DNA of 64,000 nt from Seohaeicola_A nanhaiensis. Its GTDB lineage: Bacteria; Pseudomonadota; Alphaproteobacteria; Rhodobacterales; Rhodobacteraceae. The notes beneath the pieces are model-generated. The model saw only the letters and a program-made list of their open reading frames with translations, searched no databases and was not told the origin of the DNA. Shown in pieces: positions 24,817 through 33,908 of the stretch. Position 1 is the first letter of the stretch; every line of letters starts with the position of its first letter. A program made the position numbers and the translations under genes. The stretch is from NCBI RefSeq assembly GCF_042654245.1, contig NZ_JBHSGI010000024.1, positions 496,001 to 560,000 of the forward strand. The letters are read 5' to 3'.

Positions 24817-27800
24817 TTACTCGGCGGCGCGGACCGGTTTGGTGAGGTCGGGCGGCGGGGCCTCGTCGCGCGTGTCGCCGCCGTCGATCCGGGCCAGCAC
24901 CGCCTTCAGGTCTTCGCGGCTTACCGGCGTGTCGGGTACATCCTCTTCGGGTGGCGTCAGGTCGTCCCAGATCAGGTCGTGCAAGGGCAGCTTGCGGGCG
25001 CTGCGGCGCAGGCGCATGTCGCGGGCGGTGCGGCCCGAGCGGCCCGAGGTGACGCGCGACAGCAGCTGGCCGAACCAGAGCGCATAGGTTCCGATCCAGA
25101 CCCGGATCGCCAGCAGGGCGGGGGTCACCACCAGCGTCAGCACGGTGGCGATGCCGAGGCCGAAGACGACGGCGGTGGCGAGCTGTTTCCACCAGAGCGA
25201 GGTGGGTGAGTCGATGGAATAGCCGCCGTTGATGAAATCGAGGCTGAGGCCGAACATCATCGGGGCAAGGCCGGCCATGGTGGTCAGCGTGGTGAGCAGC
25301 ACGGGGCGGATGCGCGCCTCGGCGGTGCGGGTGATGGCCTCGATCCGGGGCATGTACTGGCTGAATTCCTGGTAGGTGTCGATCAGCACGATGTTGTTGT
25401 TCACCACGATCCCCGCTAGCGCGACGATCCCCGTGCCGGTCATGATGATCGAGAAGGGCTGGCCCATCACCATCATCCCGATCAGCACGCCGGTGGTCGA
25501 GAGCACCACGGCCAGCAGGACGAGCACTGAGTTGTAGAAGGAATTGAACTGCGCCAGCAGGATGATGAACATCAGCCCCAGCGCGCCGGCGAAGGCCTTC
25601 ATCAGGAAGGCGCCGGATTCCTCCTGCTCTTCCTGGTCGCCGGTCCACTCCCAGTTGATCGAGCCGGGCAGGGGGTCGGTGTTCAGCCAGTCGGTGAGCA
25701 GGGCGATGCGCTCGTTGGCGTTGATCGGGGCGATGCGTGCGCTGCCGTCGGCGAGGGCGGCGCGCAGGTTGCCGGCGTCCTGATCGTTGGTCAGAGAGAC
25801 AAGGCCGTAGCGGGTGCCATTGGCGTCGGTCAGCGACTCGCCCGTGAGCGGGGTGTCCGGCGTTTCGCCATGCACCACGGCGAGGCGGGTTTCCGGCGTG
25901 TTGCGCAGGCCGCCGGTGACCACCTTGAACAGGTTCGGCGACACATCCGCCTTGACGTCGTAATAGCGCTCCTGGTCGACGCGGCTGATCTTGGCCAGTT
26001 TCTTCACCGGTTCGCGGGTGACGAAGTTCGACAGCGGCACGAGCCCGTCGCGGGTGCGCACCTTGAGCGTGTCGAGCGTCGAGAGCACGCGGTCGGCAGC
26101 GGGCAGCCGGACGCGGATTTCGATCTCTTCCTCGGAGCTGTCGACGCGCATGGTGTCAAGCAGGATGCCGCGGGTGACCAGCTGGACCATCGCGCCCACG
26201 GTCACCACATCGGCGCCGAAGCGGCCGGCCTTTTCGACGTCGACCTTGATCAGCCAGTCGATGCCGGGCAGGGGCAGGGTGTCCTCGATCTGGATCAGGC
26301 CGGGGGTCTGTTCGAAATGGCTGCGGGCGAGGGTCGCGGCGGCGGTCAGGTCGTCCCAGTTGTTGCCCTTGAGGCGCAGGTGGATCGGCTTGCCCGAGCC
26401 GGGGCCCTGTTCGAGACCGGTGATCTCGGTCTGGAAGCCGGGCAGTTTGGCGAGTTCGGCCTCGAGCTGTTCGATGACGAAATTGCCGTCATAGGCGGGC
26501 GCGGCGATGTGGCGGCTGAGGTAGCCGTTGAAGAAGGTCTCGGTCACCTGGGGGCGGTTTTCCCAGGGGATGATCTCGAACTGGACCTGGCCGACGGTGT
26601 CGATGGGCGACTGCTGGCCCGGCCCGCCAGTCTGCAGGCCGCCGTCGCCGGCGAAGGAGAAGACGTTGATGACGGCGGGGTGGGCGCGGACCACATCCTC
26701 GACCTGGCGGACCATAGCGTCGGTTTCGGCCAGCGAGAGGTTGCCGCGGGCGCGGACGTAGACGGTGGCCTGTTCGGGTTCGGATTCGACGAAGAATTCG
26801 ACCCCCTTGTTGTTTGCGCCGTAGAGCGTGAAGACATAGCCGACGGCCATGGCGACCGCGACCACGGCGACGATGGGCATGACCGGGTTGCCGGCGATGG
26901 CGTGGATGACCCAGCCGAAGGGCGTGCGGCGGTAGCCGGCCTGGATCTTCTTCGGCGCGCGGCGCAGGGCGGCGGCGTCGAGCGTGACCGAGGCGGCGAA
27001 GGCCGAGAGGATGAAGAGGGTCGCGCCGAAGAGGGCGGCGACCAGCATGGGCGGGCCGGGGGGAAGGAGGTAGGTCGGGTTCAGCACCTGCATGATGCCG
27101 GCGAACATGCCCCAGAGCGGGAAGGGCACCAGGATCGCGCGCACCATCCAGGGCAGGCGGGCGCGCAGGCCATCGGCGGCGCGGCCGAAGATGCGCGACA
27201 TCCGGCCCGAGACGCCGCCCATCACCGGCAGGTAAACCAGCGCCACCACCAGCGAGGCGGAAAGCACGAAGATGAGGGTGACGGGGAGCATCCCCATGAA
27301 CTCGCCCGGGACGCCGGGCCAGAAGAGCATCGGCAGGAAGGCGCAGAGCGTGGTGGCGGTGGAGGAGACCACCGGCCAGAACATGCGCTGCGCGGCCTCG
27401 ACATAGGCGTGCATCGGGCCGGCGCCTTCGGAAATGCGCTTGTCGGCGTATTCGACCACGACGATGGCGCCGTCGACCAGCATCCCCACGGCGAGGATGA
27501 GGCCGAACATGACGATGTTCGAAATGGTGACGCCCATGGCGGCCAGAAGGGCGAAACAGAGCAGGAACGATGTCGGGATCGAGAAACCGACGAGCAGGGC
27601 CGCGCGGCTGCCAAGGGAGGCCAGAACGACGATCATCACCAGCGCCACGGCGGTCAGGACCGAGCCTTCGAGCTGGCTGACCATCGAGCCGACGACGCGA
27701 CTCTGGTCGTTCGAGGTGCCGAGTTCGACGGCGGCCTGGAGTTCCGGCGGCCAGCCCTTTTCGGCGTTGGCGATGGTTTCCTTCACCAGCGCCACGGTGT

Positions 27801-28677
27801 CGATCAGGTTGTAGCCCTTGCGCTTGACCACCTGCAGGGCGACGGTGTTGGCGCCGTTGAAGCGGGCGGTGCCCTTGCGGTCTTCAAACGTCAGGTTGAT
27901 CTCGGCCAGTTCGCCCAGCGTCACGACCCGGTCGCCGTTAGTCTTGACCGGAAGGGCGTAGACGTCGCGCGCCTCGGTGAAGGAAGAGGGGATCTTGACC
28001 GAGAACTTGCCCTGGTCGGTTTCCACCTCGCCGGCGGCGATGAGCTGGTTGTTGTTGCGGACGACGTTGATGAGCTCGTTCGCGGTGACGTTGTAGGCCT
28101 CGAGCCGCAGCGGGTCGATCACGACTTCGAGCATCTCGTCGCGGTTGCCGGCGATGCCGGCCTCGAGCACGGCGTCGAGCCCTTCGAGATCGTCCTGCAG
28201 TTCCTTGGCGATGCGGGCCATCGTGCGTTCGGGCACGTCGCCGGTGAGGTTGACGATGACGATGGGGAATTCGGAGAAGTTGAGTTCGGAGATGGTGTAT
28301 TGCTCGGCGCCGTCGGGGAACTTGGCGGCGGCGGCGTTCATCGCGTCGCGCACGTCGGCCATGGTGGCCGTCTTGTCCCAGCCAAATTCGAATTCGAGCG
28401 CCACGCCGGCATAGTTCTCGGCGGCGGTGGCGGACATCTTCTTGAGGCCGTCGAGGTCGACCAGCTCGGTCTCCATCGGTTTGACCAGCAGGCTTTCGCT
28501 GTCCTCGGCCGAGATGCCGGGGAACTGGACCGAGACGAAGAGGGCGGGGATCTCGATATCCGGCTCGCCCTCTTTCGGGAGCGACCAGTAGGCAAAGCCG
28601 CCGATCAGCAGCGAGAGCACGATGAAAGCGATGACCATCCGCGCCCGGGCGGCGGCCCAGTCGACGATGCCGATCAT
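24817..28677 (-). CDS. RND efflux pump permease (HAE-type)
   Basis: The 1286-residue inner-membrane pump has the usual two halves of six helices, each with a large periplasmic loop. The transmembrane segment GMLVDGAIVVVEYADKRI holds the proton-relay acid, and the N terminus IVDWAAARARMVIAFIVLS is typical. It is longer than AcrB (about 1050). The excess sits in an insertion between the halves (about residues 500-600, with two extra hydrophobic segments) and in a hydrophilic tail of about 90 residues. It overlaps the adaptor gene by 4 nt and would form a tripartite pump with an outer-membrane channel encoded elsewhere. The substrate is unknown. Confidence 0.92.
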   Translation of the reverse strand: MIGIVDWAAARARMVIAFIVLSLLIGGFAYWSLPKEGEPDIEIPALFVSVQFPGISAEDSESLLVKPMETELVDLDGLKKMSATAAENYAGVALEFEFGWDKTATMADVRDAMNAAAAKFPDGAEQYTISELNFSEFPIVIVNLTGDVPERTMARIAKELQDDLEGLDAVLEAGIAGNRDEMLEVVIDPLRLEAYNVTANELINVVRNNNQLIAAGEVETDQGKFSVKIPSSFTEARDVYALPVKTNGDRVVTLGELAEINLTFEDRKGTARFNGANTVALQVVKRKGYNLIDTVALVKETIANAEKGWPPELQAAVELGTSNDQSRVVGSMVSQLEGSVLTAVALVMIVVLASLGSRAALLVGFSIPTSFLLCFALLAAMGVTISNIVMFGLILAVGMLVDGAIVVVEYADKRISEGAGPMHAYVEAAQRMFWPVVSSTATTLCAFLPMLFWPGVPGEFMGMLPVTLIFVLSASLVVALVYLPVMGGVSGRMSRIFGRAADGLRARLPWMVRAILVPFPLWGMFAGIMQVLNPTYLLPPGPPMLVAALFGATLFILSAFAASVTLDAAALRRAPKKIQAGYRRTPFGWVIHAIAGNPVMPIVAVVAVAMAVGYVFTLYGANNKGVEFFVESEPEQATVYVRARGNLSLAETDAMVRQVEDVVRAHPAVINVFSFAGDGGLQTGGPGQQSPIDTVGQVQFEIIPWENRPQVTETFFNGYLSRHIAAPAYDGNFVIEQLEAELAKLPGFQTEITGLEQGPGSGKPIHLRLKGNNWDDLTAAATLARSHFEQTPGLIQIEDTLPLPGIDWLIKVDVEKAGRFGADVVTVGAMVQLVTRGILLDTMRVDSSEEEIEIRVRLPAADRVLSTLDTLKVRTRDGLVPLSNFVTREPVKKLAKISRVDQERYYDVKADVSPNLFKVVTGGLRNTPETRLAVVHGETPDTPLTGESLTDANGTRYGLVSLTNDQDAGNLRAALADGSARIAPINANERIALLTDWLNTDPLPGSINWEWTGDQEEQEESGAFLMKAFAGALGLMFIILLAQFNSFYNSVLVLLAVVLSTTGVLIGMMVMGQPFSIIMTGTGIVALAGIVVNNNIVLIDTYQEFSQYMPRIEAITRTAEARIRPVLLTTLTTMAGLAPMMFGLSLDFINGGYSIDSPTSLWWKQLATAVVFGLGIATVLTLVVTPALLAIRVWIGTYALWFGQLLSRVTSGRSGRTARDMRLRRSARKLPLHDLIWDDLTPPEEDVPDTPVSREDLKAVLARIDGGDTRDEAPPPDLTKPVRAAE

Positions 28678-29906
28678 TGCGCGTCCTCGCGCCAGGTCGG
28701 GATCACCTTGACCCCTGCGGTCACGAAGTCCTGGCCGACGACGATGACGGCGGCTTCGTCCGGCAGGCCGCCGACCCAGATGCCGTCGGGCGTGTCGCGC
28801 AGAAGCTTGACCGCCATGAAGGCGACGATGTTGTCGGGGCCGACCGTGCGCACCCCGAGCTTGCCGTCGTTGTCGAGCGTGAGGGCAGATTGCGGCAGCT
28901 TGTGCGCCTGGGCGCCGTCCGAGGCGATGGCGATGGTGGCGGTCTGGCCGTCGCGGATCGCGAGGTCGGGGTTGGGGACGGTGATTTCGACCTGGAAGGT
29001 GCGGGTCGTCGGATCGGCGGCGCGGCTGAGGAAGGTCACGGTGCCGACAATGCGCTCGCCACTGATCAGCTCGGCGCCGGCCTGGGCGCCGTCATGGACA
29101 CGGTCGACCTCGGTTTCGGGCACGAAGCCGATCAGCTTGATCGGGTCGAGCTGGATCACGGTGGCGCAGAGGCCGCCGGGCTGCATCAGGCTGCCGAGTT
29201 CGGCGGTGTCCGATTCGAGCAGGCCGCCGAAGGGGGCAACGATGGTGAGGCGGTCAATCTCGCGCTCGGCGGCGGCGACGGCGGCGGTGGCGGCCTGGAT
29301 GCCGGCCTGGGTGTTCTCCAGCCCGGCTTCAGCCGAGGCGATGGCGGCTTCGGCCGAGCGCACGGTGGCGGTGGCGGATTTCAGCCGCGTTTCGCTGGCG
29401 TAGCCGTCCTTGCTGAGCTTTTCGGCGGCGTTGAAGTTGATGCTGGCCTCTTCCAGCCGGGCGCGGGCCTCGATCACGCGGGCCTCGGTCTCGGGCACGC
29501 GCGAGCGGGCCTCGGTCAGGCGGGCCTCGGCCTCGGCCAGCGCGGCCTCGCGGGTGCCGGGATCGAGCTTGCACAGCACGTCACCGGCCTGGACGAAGGT
29601 GCCCTTGCGCAATGGTTCGGAAATCACCGTGGCCGAGGTTTCGGCGCGCACCTCGACCTGGCGGGTGGCGCGGGTCTGGCCGCGCAGCACGACTGCGTTG
29701 TCGATGGTTTCGGCCCTGGAGCGCAGCGCAACGACGCGCACGCCGGACTCGGGCTCCGCGGCGGGTTCTGCGGATGGGGCAGGTGTGCTGTCCTGGGCGG
29801 GCGCCTCGTTGCCGCGCGCGAAGGCGAGAAGCGTGTCGCGTTCGAAGACGACGTAGTATAGCCCAAGCATCACCAGCAAGGCGGTGAGTACGGGTATGAG
29901 TCTCAT
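28674..29906 (-). CDS. RND efflux periplasmic adaptor (membrane fusion protein)
   Basis: The 410-residue protein has an N-terminal membrane anchor (LIPVLTALLVMLGLYYVVF), a Pro/Glu-rich linker and lipoyl-like half motifs (VVLRGQTRATRQVEVRAE). A long alpha-helical hairpin spans roughly 120-220 with repeated Ala/Glu/Arg, followed by a beta-barrel region (GEPADPTTRTFQVEITVPN type). It bridges the RND permease and an outer-membrane channel. It is the first gene of the operon and lies downstream of a promoter embedded in an operator. Confidence 0.92.
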   Translation of the reverse strand: MRLIPVLTALLVMLGLYYVVFERDTLLAFARGNEAPAQDSTPAPSAEPAAEPESGVRVVALRSRAETIDNAVVLRGQTRATRQVEVRAETSATVISEPLRKGTFVQAGDVLCKLDPGTREAALAEAEARLTEARSRVPETEARVIEARARLEEASINFNAAEKLSKDGYASETRLKSATATVRSAEAAIASAEAGLENTQAGIQAATAAVAAAEREIDRLTIVAPFGGLLESDTAELGSLMQPGGLCATVIQLDPIKLIGFVPETEVDRVHDGAQAGAELISGERIVGTVTFLSRAADPTTRTFQVEITVPNPDLAIRDGQTATIAIASDGAQAHKLPQSALTLDNDGKLGVRTVGPDNIVAFMAVKLLRDTPDGIWVGGLPDEAAVIVVGQDFVTAGVKVIPTWREDAQ

Positions 29907-29993
29907 ATCCGGTCTTCCATTCCCGTTTCCGCCCGGCCCGTGACCGGAGCACGCTGCGCCCGCGCCGCCGGATATTTCCCCCCGGGCGCAGGC

Positions 29994-30039
29994 ACTAAAC
30001 TGATCAGTTCAATTTAGTATTTTCCCGCCTCCTGTTCAA
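29994..30039 (-). promoter_or_regulatory. Promoter-operator of the RND efflux operon
   Basis: On the minus strand TTGAAC (30039-30034), a 17-nt spacer and TAAATT (30016-30011) form a strong promoter. Overlapping the -10 is the palindrome AACTGATCAGTT (29998-30009), nested inside ACTAAA (29994-29999) and TTTAGT (30013-30018). This is the layout of a TetR/AcrR-type repressor site. No regulator gene lies beside it. Confidence 0.7.
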
Positions 30040-30182
30040 GGCAGTCCCGATGCCCCACTTGGCTTGTCCGGTGATGCAGGGTAATAGGTGGCAATTCCGT
30101 CGCTTTTTTGTGCGGAATAAGGCCCGGACGAGCGGGCGAATCCGGCCCGCGCGCCGGAAGTTTGTGGCGCCGGAGGCATGGA

Positions 30183-30854
30183 ATGAGCGATACCGACAGC
30201 TTTATCGACGAGGTGACCGAAGAGGTTCGCCGCGACCGGCTGTTCGCCCTGTTCCGCCGCTATGGCTGGATTCCGATGGTGCTGATCGTGCTGGTGGTCG
30301 GCGGCGCGGCCTGGAACGAATACCGCAAGGCGCAGGAACGGGCAGAAGCCGAGGCGCTGGGCGATGCGCTGCTGGCGGCGATGGCGGCCAACGAGCCGGC
30401 GGCGCGGGCGGCTGGCCTGACGGCGGTGACGGCTGCGACTCCGGGCGCGAATGCGGTCGTGGAGTTCCTGCTGGCGGGCGCGCAGGCCGAGGCGGGCGAC
30501 ACGCTGGCGGCGGTTGCGGCGCTGAACAATATCGCGACCGCGGGCGATCTGCCCGAGATTTATCGCCAGATTGCGGCGTTCAAGGCGCTGACGCTGCAGG
30601 CGGAAACGATGCCGGCGGCCGAGCGGCGCGCGGGCTTCGAGGCGCTGGCCCGGCCCGGGATGCCGCTGCGGATGCTGGCCGAAGAGCAACTGGCCATGAT
30701 CGACATGGCGGAAGGCAATACCGAGGCAGCGATTGCGCGGTATCAGGCGATCCTGCAGGACGCCGAGGTCACCTCGGACTTGCAACAGCGGGCGACGCAG
30801 GCGATTGTGTCGCTTGGAGGTCAACCCGAAGTGCGTTCTGCGTCGCAGGGCTGA
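30183..30854 (+). CDS. YfgM-like tetratricopeptide membrane protein
   Basis: The 223-residue protein has a short cytoplasmic N terminus (MSDTDSFIDEVTEEVRRDRLFALFRRYGW) and one membrane helix (about 32-48, IPMVLIVLVVGGAAW). The periplasmic part is helical with weak TPR pattern (AAVAALNNIATAGDLPEIYRQIAAFKALTLQ). Its position directly before bamB and der matches YfgM, an ancillary subunit of the SecYEG/periplasmic chaperone network in enterobacteria. Identity rests on layout and synteny. ATG 30183 has GGAGG upstream. Confidence 0.82.
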   Translation: MSDTDSFIDEVTEEVRRDRLFALFRRYGWIPMVLIVLVVGGAAWNEYRKAQERAEAEALGDALLAAMAANEPAARAAGLTAVTAATPGANAVVEFLLAGAQAEAGDTLAAVAALNNIATAGDLPEIYRQIAAFKALTLQAETMPAAERRAGFEALARPGMPLRMLAEEQLAMIDMAEGNTEAAIARYQAILQDAEVTSDLQQRATQAIVSLGGQPEVRSASQG

Positions 30855-30895
30855 TCGGGATCGGCGCAACGGGTTTGGGGCAGGCGAGAGTTTTC

Positions 30896-32236
30896 ATGAT
30901 GGCACCGTTCTTCGTTTCCCGGGCCTGCGCGGCGATCTGCTGTGCGGCCCTGCTGCTGGCCGCCTGCTCGGAGAAGGAAGTGATCCTTCCGGGCGAGCGC
31001 GAGGACATCCGTCCCGAGGGCGAGAACCTGGCGCTGGTGCGCACGCCGGACGAGGAAAACAACCTGTCGCGGGCGATCCGCCTGCCGGCCCAGCGGTCGA
31101 ACGCGGATTGGATGCAGTCGGCGGGAACGCAGAAGAACCGCATCGAAAATCCGGCGCTGCGCATTGCGCCGCAGCTGGTCTGGGCCACGTCGATCGGGGC
31201 GGGCGATGCCCGGCGCGTGCGGATCACGGCAGATCCGGTTGTGGCGGGGGGCCGGGTTTTCACGCTCGATTCGGGGGCGCGGGTGAGCGCGGTCTCGACC
31301 GGGGGCGCAACGCTCTGGAGCGTCGATCTGGTGCCGACCTACGATGGCGAGGAGCAGGCGACCGGCGGCGGTCTGGCCTATGACAAGGGCACGCTCTACG
31401 TCTCGTCCGGTTTTGGCCGGCTGACCGCGCTGGATGCCGCCACGGGCGCGATCCGCTGGCAGCAGAAGCTGAACGCCACCGGCAGCGGCACGCCGCTGAT
31501 CAATGACGGGCTGGTCTATCTGGTGGCCGGCGACGACACCGGCTGGGCGGTCAATGCGAGCGACGGCAAGGTCGCCTGGTATGTGAACGCGAGTCCCAGC
31601 GTGGCCAATGTGCTGGGCGCGCCGGCCCCGGTGATCGCGGGCGAGTTCGTGGTCTTCGCCTTCGGGTCGGGCGAGCTGATCGCCGCGTTCCGCCGTGGCG
31701 GGCTGCAACGCTGGAGCACGAATATCGCGGGCAGCCATGTCGGCAATGTTGCGTCGCGCTACAGCGACATGACAGGAAGCCCGATGGTGGTGGGCAACAC
31801 GATCTACGCCGGCAACCACTCGGGGCGGATCGCGGCGGTGAATTCGGAGGACGGCGAGCGGCAGTGGACGGCGCCCTTTGGCGCGGTCGAGCCGGTCTGG
31901 CCGGTGGGCGACAGTGTTTTCGCGCTGACCGACGCGAGCCAGCTGGTGCGGCTGGACGCGCGCAGCGGCGAGGTGATCTGGGCGCGCGAGTTGCCGGATT
32001 ACGTCAAGGAGAAGCCGAAGCGGCGCGCGTCGATCTATGCCCATTACGGTCCGGTGCTGTCCGGCGGACGGCTGGTGGTGGCCTCGAACGACGGTTATCT
32101 GCGGTTCTTCGCGCCAGAAGACGGGTCGCTGGTCGCCACCGTCGCAGTGCCCGGCGGGGCGACGACAGCCCCAGTCGTGGCGGGCAATACGCTCTATGTC
32201 GTCTCGACCAACGGGCAATTGCTTGCTTTCCGCTGA
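30896..32236 (+). CDS. bamB: Outer membrane assembly lipoprotein BamB-like (PQQ-type beta-propeller)
   Basis: The 446-residue lipoprotein has a signal peptide ending in the lipobox LAAC (Cys24). It is followed by a beta-propeller with repeats such as VVAGGRVFTLDSGARVSAVS, GTLYVSSGFGRLTALDAATGAIRWQ and LVVASNDGYLRFFAPEDGSLVA. BamB supports beta-barrel insertion by the BAM complex. The order TPR-bamB-der is the widely conserved one. Two adjacent ATGs (30896 and 30899) could serve as start. Confidence 0.9.
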   Translation: MMAPFFVSRACAAICCAALLLAACSEKEVILPGEREDIRPEGENLALVRTPDEENNLSRAIRLPAQRSNADWMQSAGTQKNRIENPALRIAPQLVWATSIGAGDARRVRITADPVVAGGRVFTLDSGARVSAVSTGGATLWSVDLVPTYDGEEQATGGGLAYDKGTLYVSSGFGRLTALDAATGAIRWQQKLNATGSGTPLINDGLVYLVAGDDTGWAVNASDGKVAWYVNASPSVANVLGAPAPVIAGEFVVFAFGSGELIAAFRRGGLQRWSTNIAGSHVGNVASRYSDMTGSPMVVGNTIYAGNHSGRIAAVNSEDGERQWTAPFGAVEPVWPVGDSVFALTDASQLVRLDARSGEVIWARELPDYVKEKPKRRASIYAHYGPVLSGGRLVVASNDGYLRFFAPEDGSLVATVAVPGGATTAPVVAGNTLYVVSTNGQLLAFR

Positions 32237-32288
32237 CGCGCGGATAGGCTAAGGCCCACCCGACACACACTCTGATTGCGCGGACCCC

Positions 32289-33767
32289 ATGTCCTTCACC
32301 CTCGCCATCGTGGGCCGGCCCAATGTGGGCAAGTCCACCCTGTTCAACCGGCTGGTTGGCAAGAAGCTCGCTCTTGTCGACGACCAGCCCGGCGTGACCC
32401 GCGACCTGCGCGAAGGCGCGGCGCGGCTGGCGGATCTGCGATTCAACGTGATCGACACCGCCGGCCTCGAGGATGTTACCGATGACAGCCTGCAGGGGCG
32501 GATGCGCCGGCTGACCGAGCGGGCGGTCGATATGGCCGATATCTGCCTGTTCGTGATCGACGCCCGCGCCGGGGTGACGGCGGCGGACCGGATTTTCGCC
32601 GATATCCTGCGCAAGCGGGCCGATCATGTCATTCTTGCCGCGAACAAGGCCGAGGGCTTTGCCGGGGATGCCGGGGCGCTGGATGCCTACAGCCTGGGGC
32701 TGGGCGAGCCGATCCGGCTGTCGGCGGAGCACGGCGAAGGAATGAACGAGCTGTACGACGAGCTGCGTCCGCTGGCCGATGCCTATGCCGAGGCGGCCGA
32801 GGCGGCGCAGGAAGACGCGCCCGAGACGGACGTGGACGTGCCGGAGGATGACAGCGAGGACGCCGAGGTGCCGCCGGTGCGCCAGCCGACGGCGACCAAG
32901 CCCTTGCAGGTGGCCGTGGTGGGGCGCCCGAACGCGGGCAAGTCGACGCTGATCAACAAGATCATCGGGGACGAGCGGCTGCTGACCGGGCCCGAGGCCG
33001 GGATCACCCGCGACGCGATCAGCCTGCGCACCGACTGGGACGGCACCCCCATGCGGCTGTTCGACACCGCGGGGATGCGCCGCAAGGCCAAGGTGCAGGA
33101 GAAGCTGGAGAAGCTGTCGGTCAGCGACGGGCTGCGCGCGGTGAAATTCGCCGAGGTGGTGGTCGTTCTGCTGGACGCCGCGATTCCCTTCGAGCAGCAG
33201 GATCTGCGGATCGCCGATCTGGCCGAGCGCGAGGGGCGCGCGGTGGTGATCGCGGTCAACAAGTGGGACATCGAGGAAGAGAAGCAGGAGAAGCTGCGCG
33301 ACCTGAAGGAATCCTTCGAGCGGCTGCTGCCGCAGCTGCGCGGGGCGCCGCTGGTGACCGTCTCGGCCAAGACCGGGCGGGGGCTGGACCGGCTGCATGC
33401 GGCGATCCTGAAGGCCTATGACGTCTGGAACCGCCGCGTCACAACAGCGCAGCTGAACCGCTGGCTGGCCGGCATGATCGAACAGCATCCGCCGCCGGCG
33501 CCACAGGGCCGCCGGATCAAGCTGCGCTACATGACGCAGGCCAAGACGCGGCCGCCGGGGTTCGTGGTGATGTGCAGCCATCCCGAATTGCTGCCGGACA
33601 GCTATTCGCGCTATCTGGTGAACGGTTTGCGCACCGATTTCGACATGCCGGGCACGCCGATCCGGCTGCATTTCCGCAGCCAGGCGGACAAGAATCCGTT
33701 CAAGGACCGCAAGTCCCGGCCGGCGCCGTCGAAGCTGCGCAAACACAAGGAAGGGCGGCGCGGCTGA
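32289..33767 (+). CDS. der: Ribosome biogenesis GTPase Der
   Basis: The 492-residue protein has two consecutive G domains. G1 motifs are GRPNVGKST near the N terminus and GRPNAGKST near residue 213, with DTAGLED and DTAGMRRKAK as G3 and NKWDIEE as the second G4; the first G4 reads NKAE. An acidic linker (EAAQEDAPETDVDVPEDDSED) separates the domains. A C-terminal KH-like domain binds 50S precursors. It is essential for large-subunit maturation and lies 52 nt after bamB. Confidence 0.96.
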   Translation: MSFTLAIVGRPNVGKSTLFNRLVGKKLALVDDQPGVTRDLREGAARLADLRFNVIDTAGLEDVTDDSLQGRMRRLTERAVDMADICLFVIDARAGVTAADRIFADILRKRADHVILAANKAEGFAGDAGALDAYSLGLGEPIRLSAEHGEGMNELYDELRPLADAYAEAAEAAQEDAPETDVDVPEDDSEDAEVPPVRQPTATKPLQVAVVGRPNAGKSTLINKIIGDERLLTGPEAGITRDAISLRTDWDGTPMRLFDTAGMRRKAKVQEKLEKLSVSDGLRAVKFAEVVVVLLDAAIPFEQQDLRIADLAEREGRAVVIAVNKWDIEEEKQEKLRDLKESFERLLPQLRGAPLVTVSAKTGRGLDRLHAAILKAYDVWNRRVTTAQLNRWLAGMIEQHPPPAPQGRRIKLRYMTQAKTRPPGFVVMCSHPELLPDSYSRYLVNGLRTDFDMPGTPIRLHFRSQADKNPFKDRKSRPAPSKLRKHKEGRRG

Positions 33768-33776
33768 ACCCGGTGG

Positions 33777-33793
33777 CGCCCGTTCTGCGGGCG
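33777..33793 (+). terminator. Hairpin after der
   Basis: CGCCCG-TTCTG-CGGGCG starts 10 nt after the der stop. It has no T-run, so termination strength is uncertain. Confidence 0.4.
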
Positions 33794-33852
33794 GGGTGGG
33801 GGCGAATCTGGCTGTGTCCGCGCGGAAGCCATTGATTGTCGGCGCAAAAAGC

Positions 33853-33869
33853 ATCAAGTTGCCATTGAT
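33853..33869. promoter_or_regulatory. ATCAA-N7-TTGAT inverted repeat before the desaturase gene
   Basis: ATCAA (33853-33857) and TTGAT (33865-33869) lie 40-56 nt before ATG 33909. The sequence GCCATTGAT also occurs twice (33828 and 33861), 33 bp apart. This is a candidate regulator site for the desaturase gene; the regulator is unknown. Confidence 0.35.
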
Positions 33870-33908
33870 CGAAGCGGGACGCCACGAACACAGCGACCGG
33901 GACCTGAC

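Noticed and set aside
25870..29403. An 1177-codon open frame on the plus strand, opposite the RND genes
   Set aside because: It is a shadow of GC-rich codon bias: the product is full of His/Asp/Gly/Glu runs, has no domain, and lies wholly antisense to two convincing pump genes.
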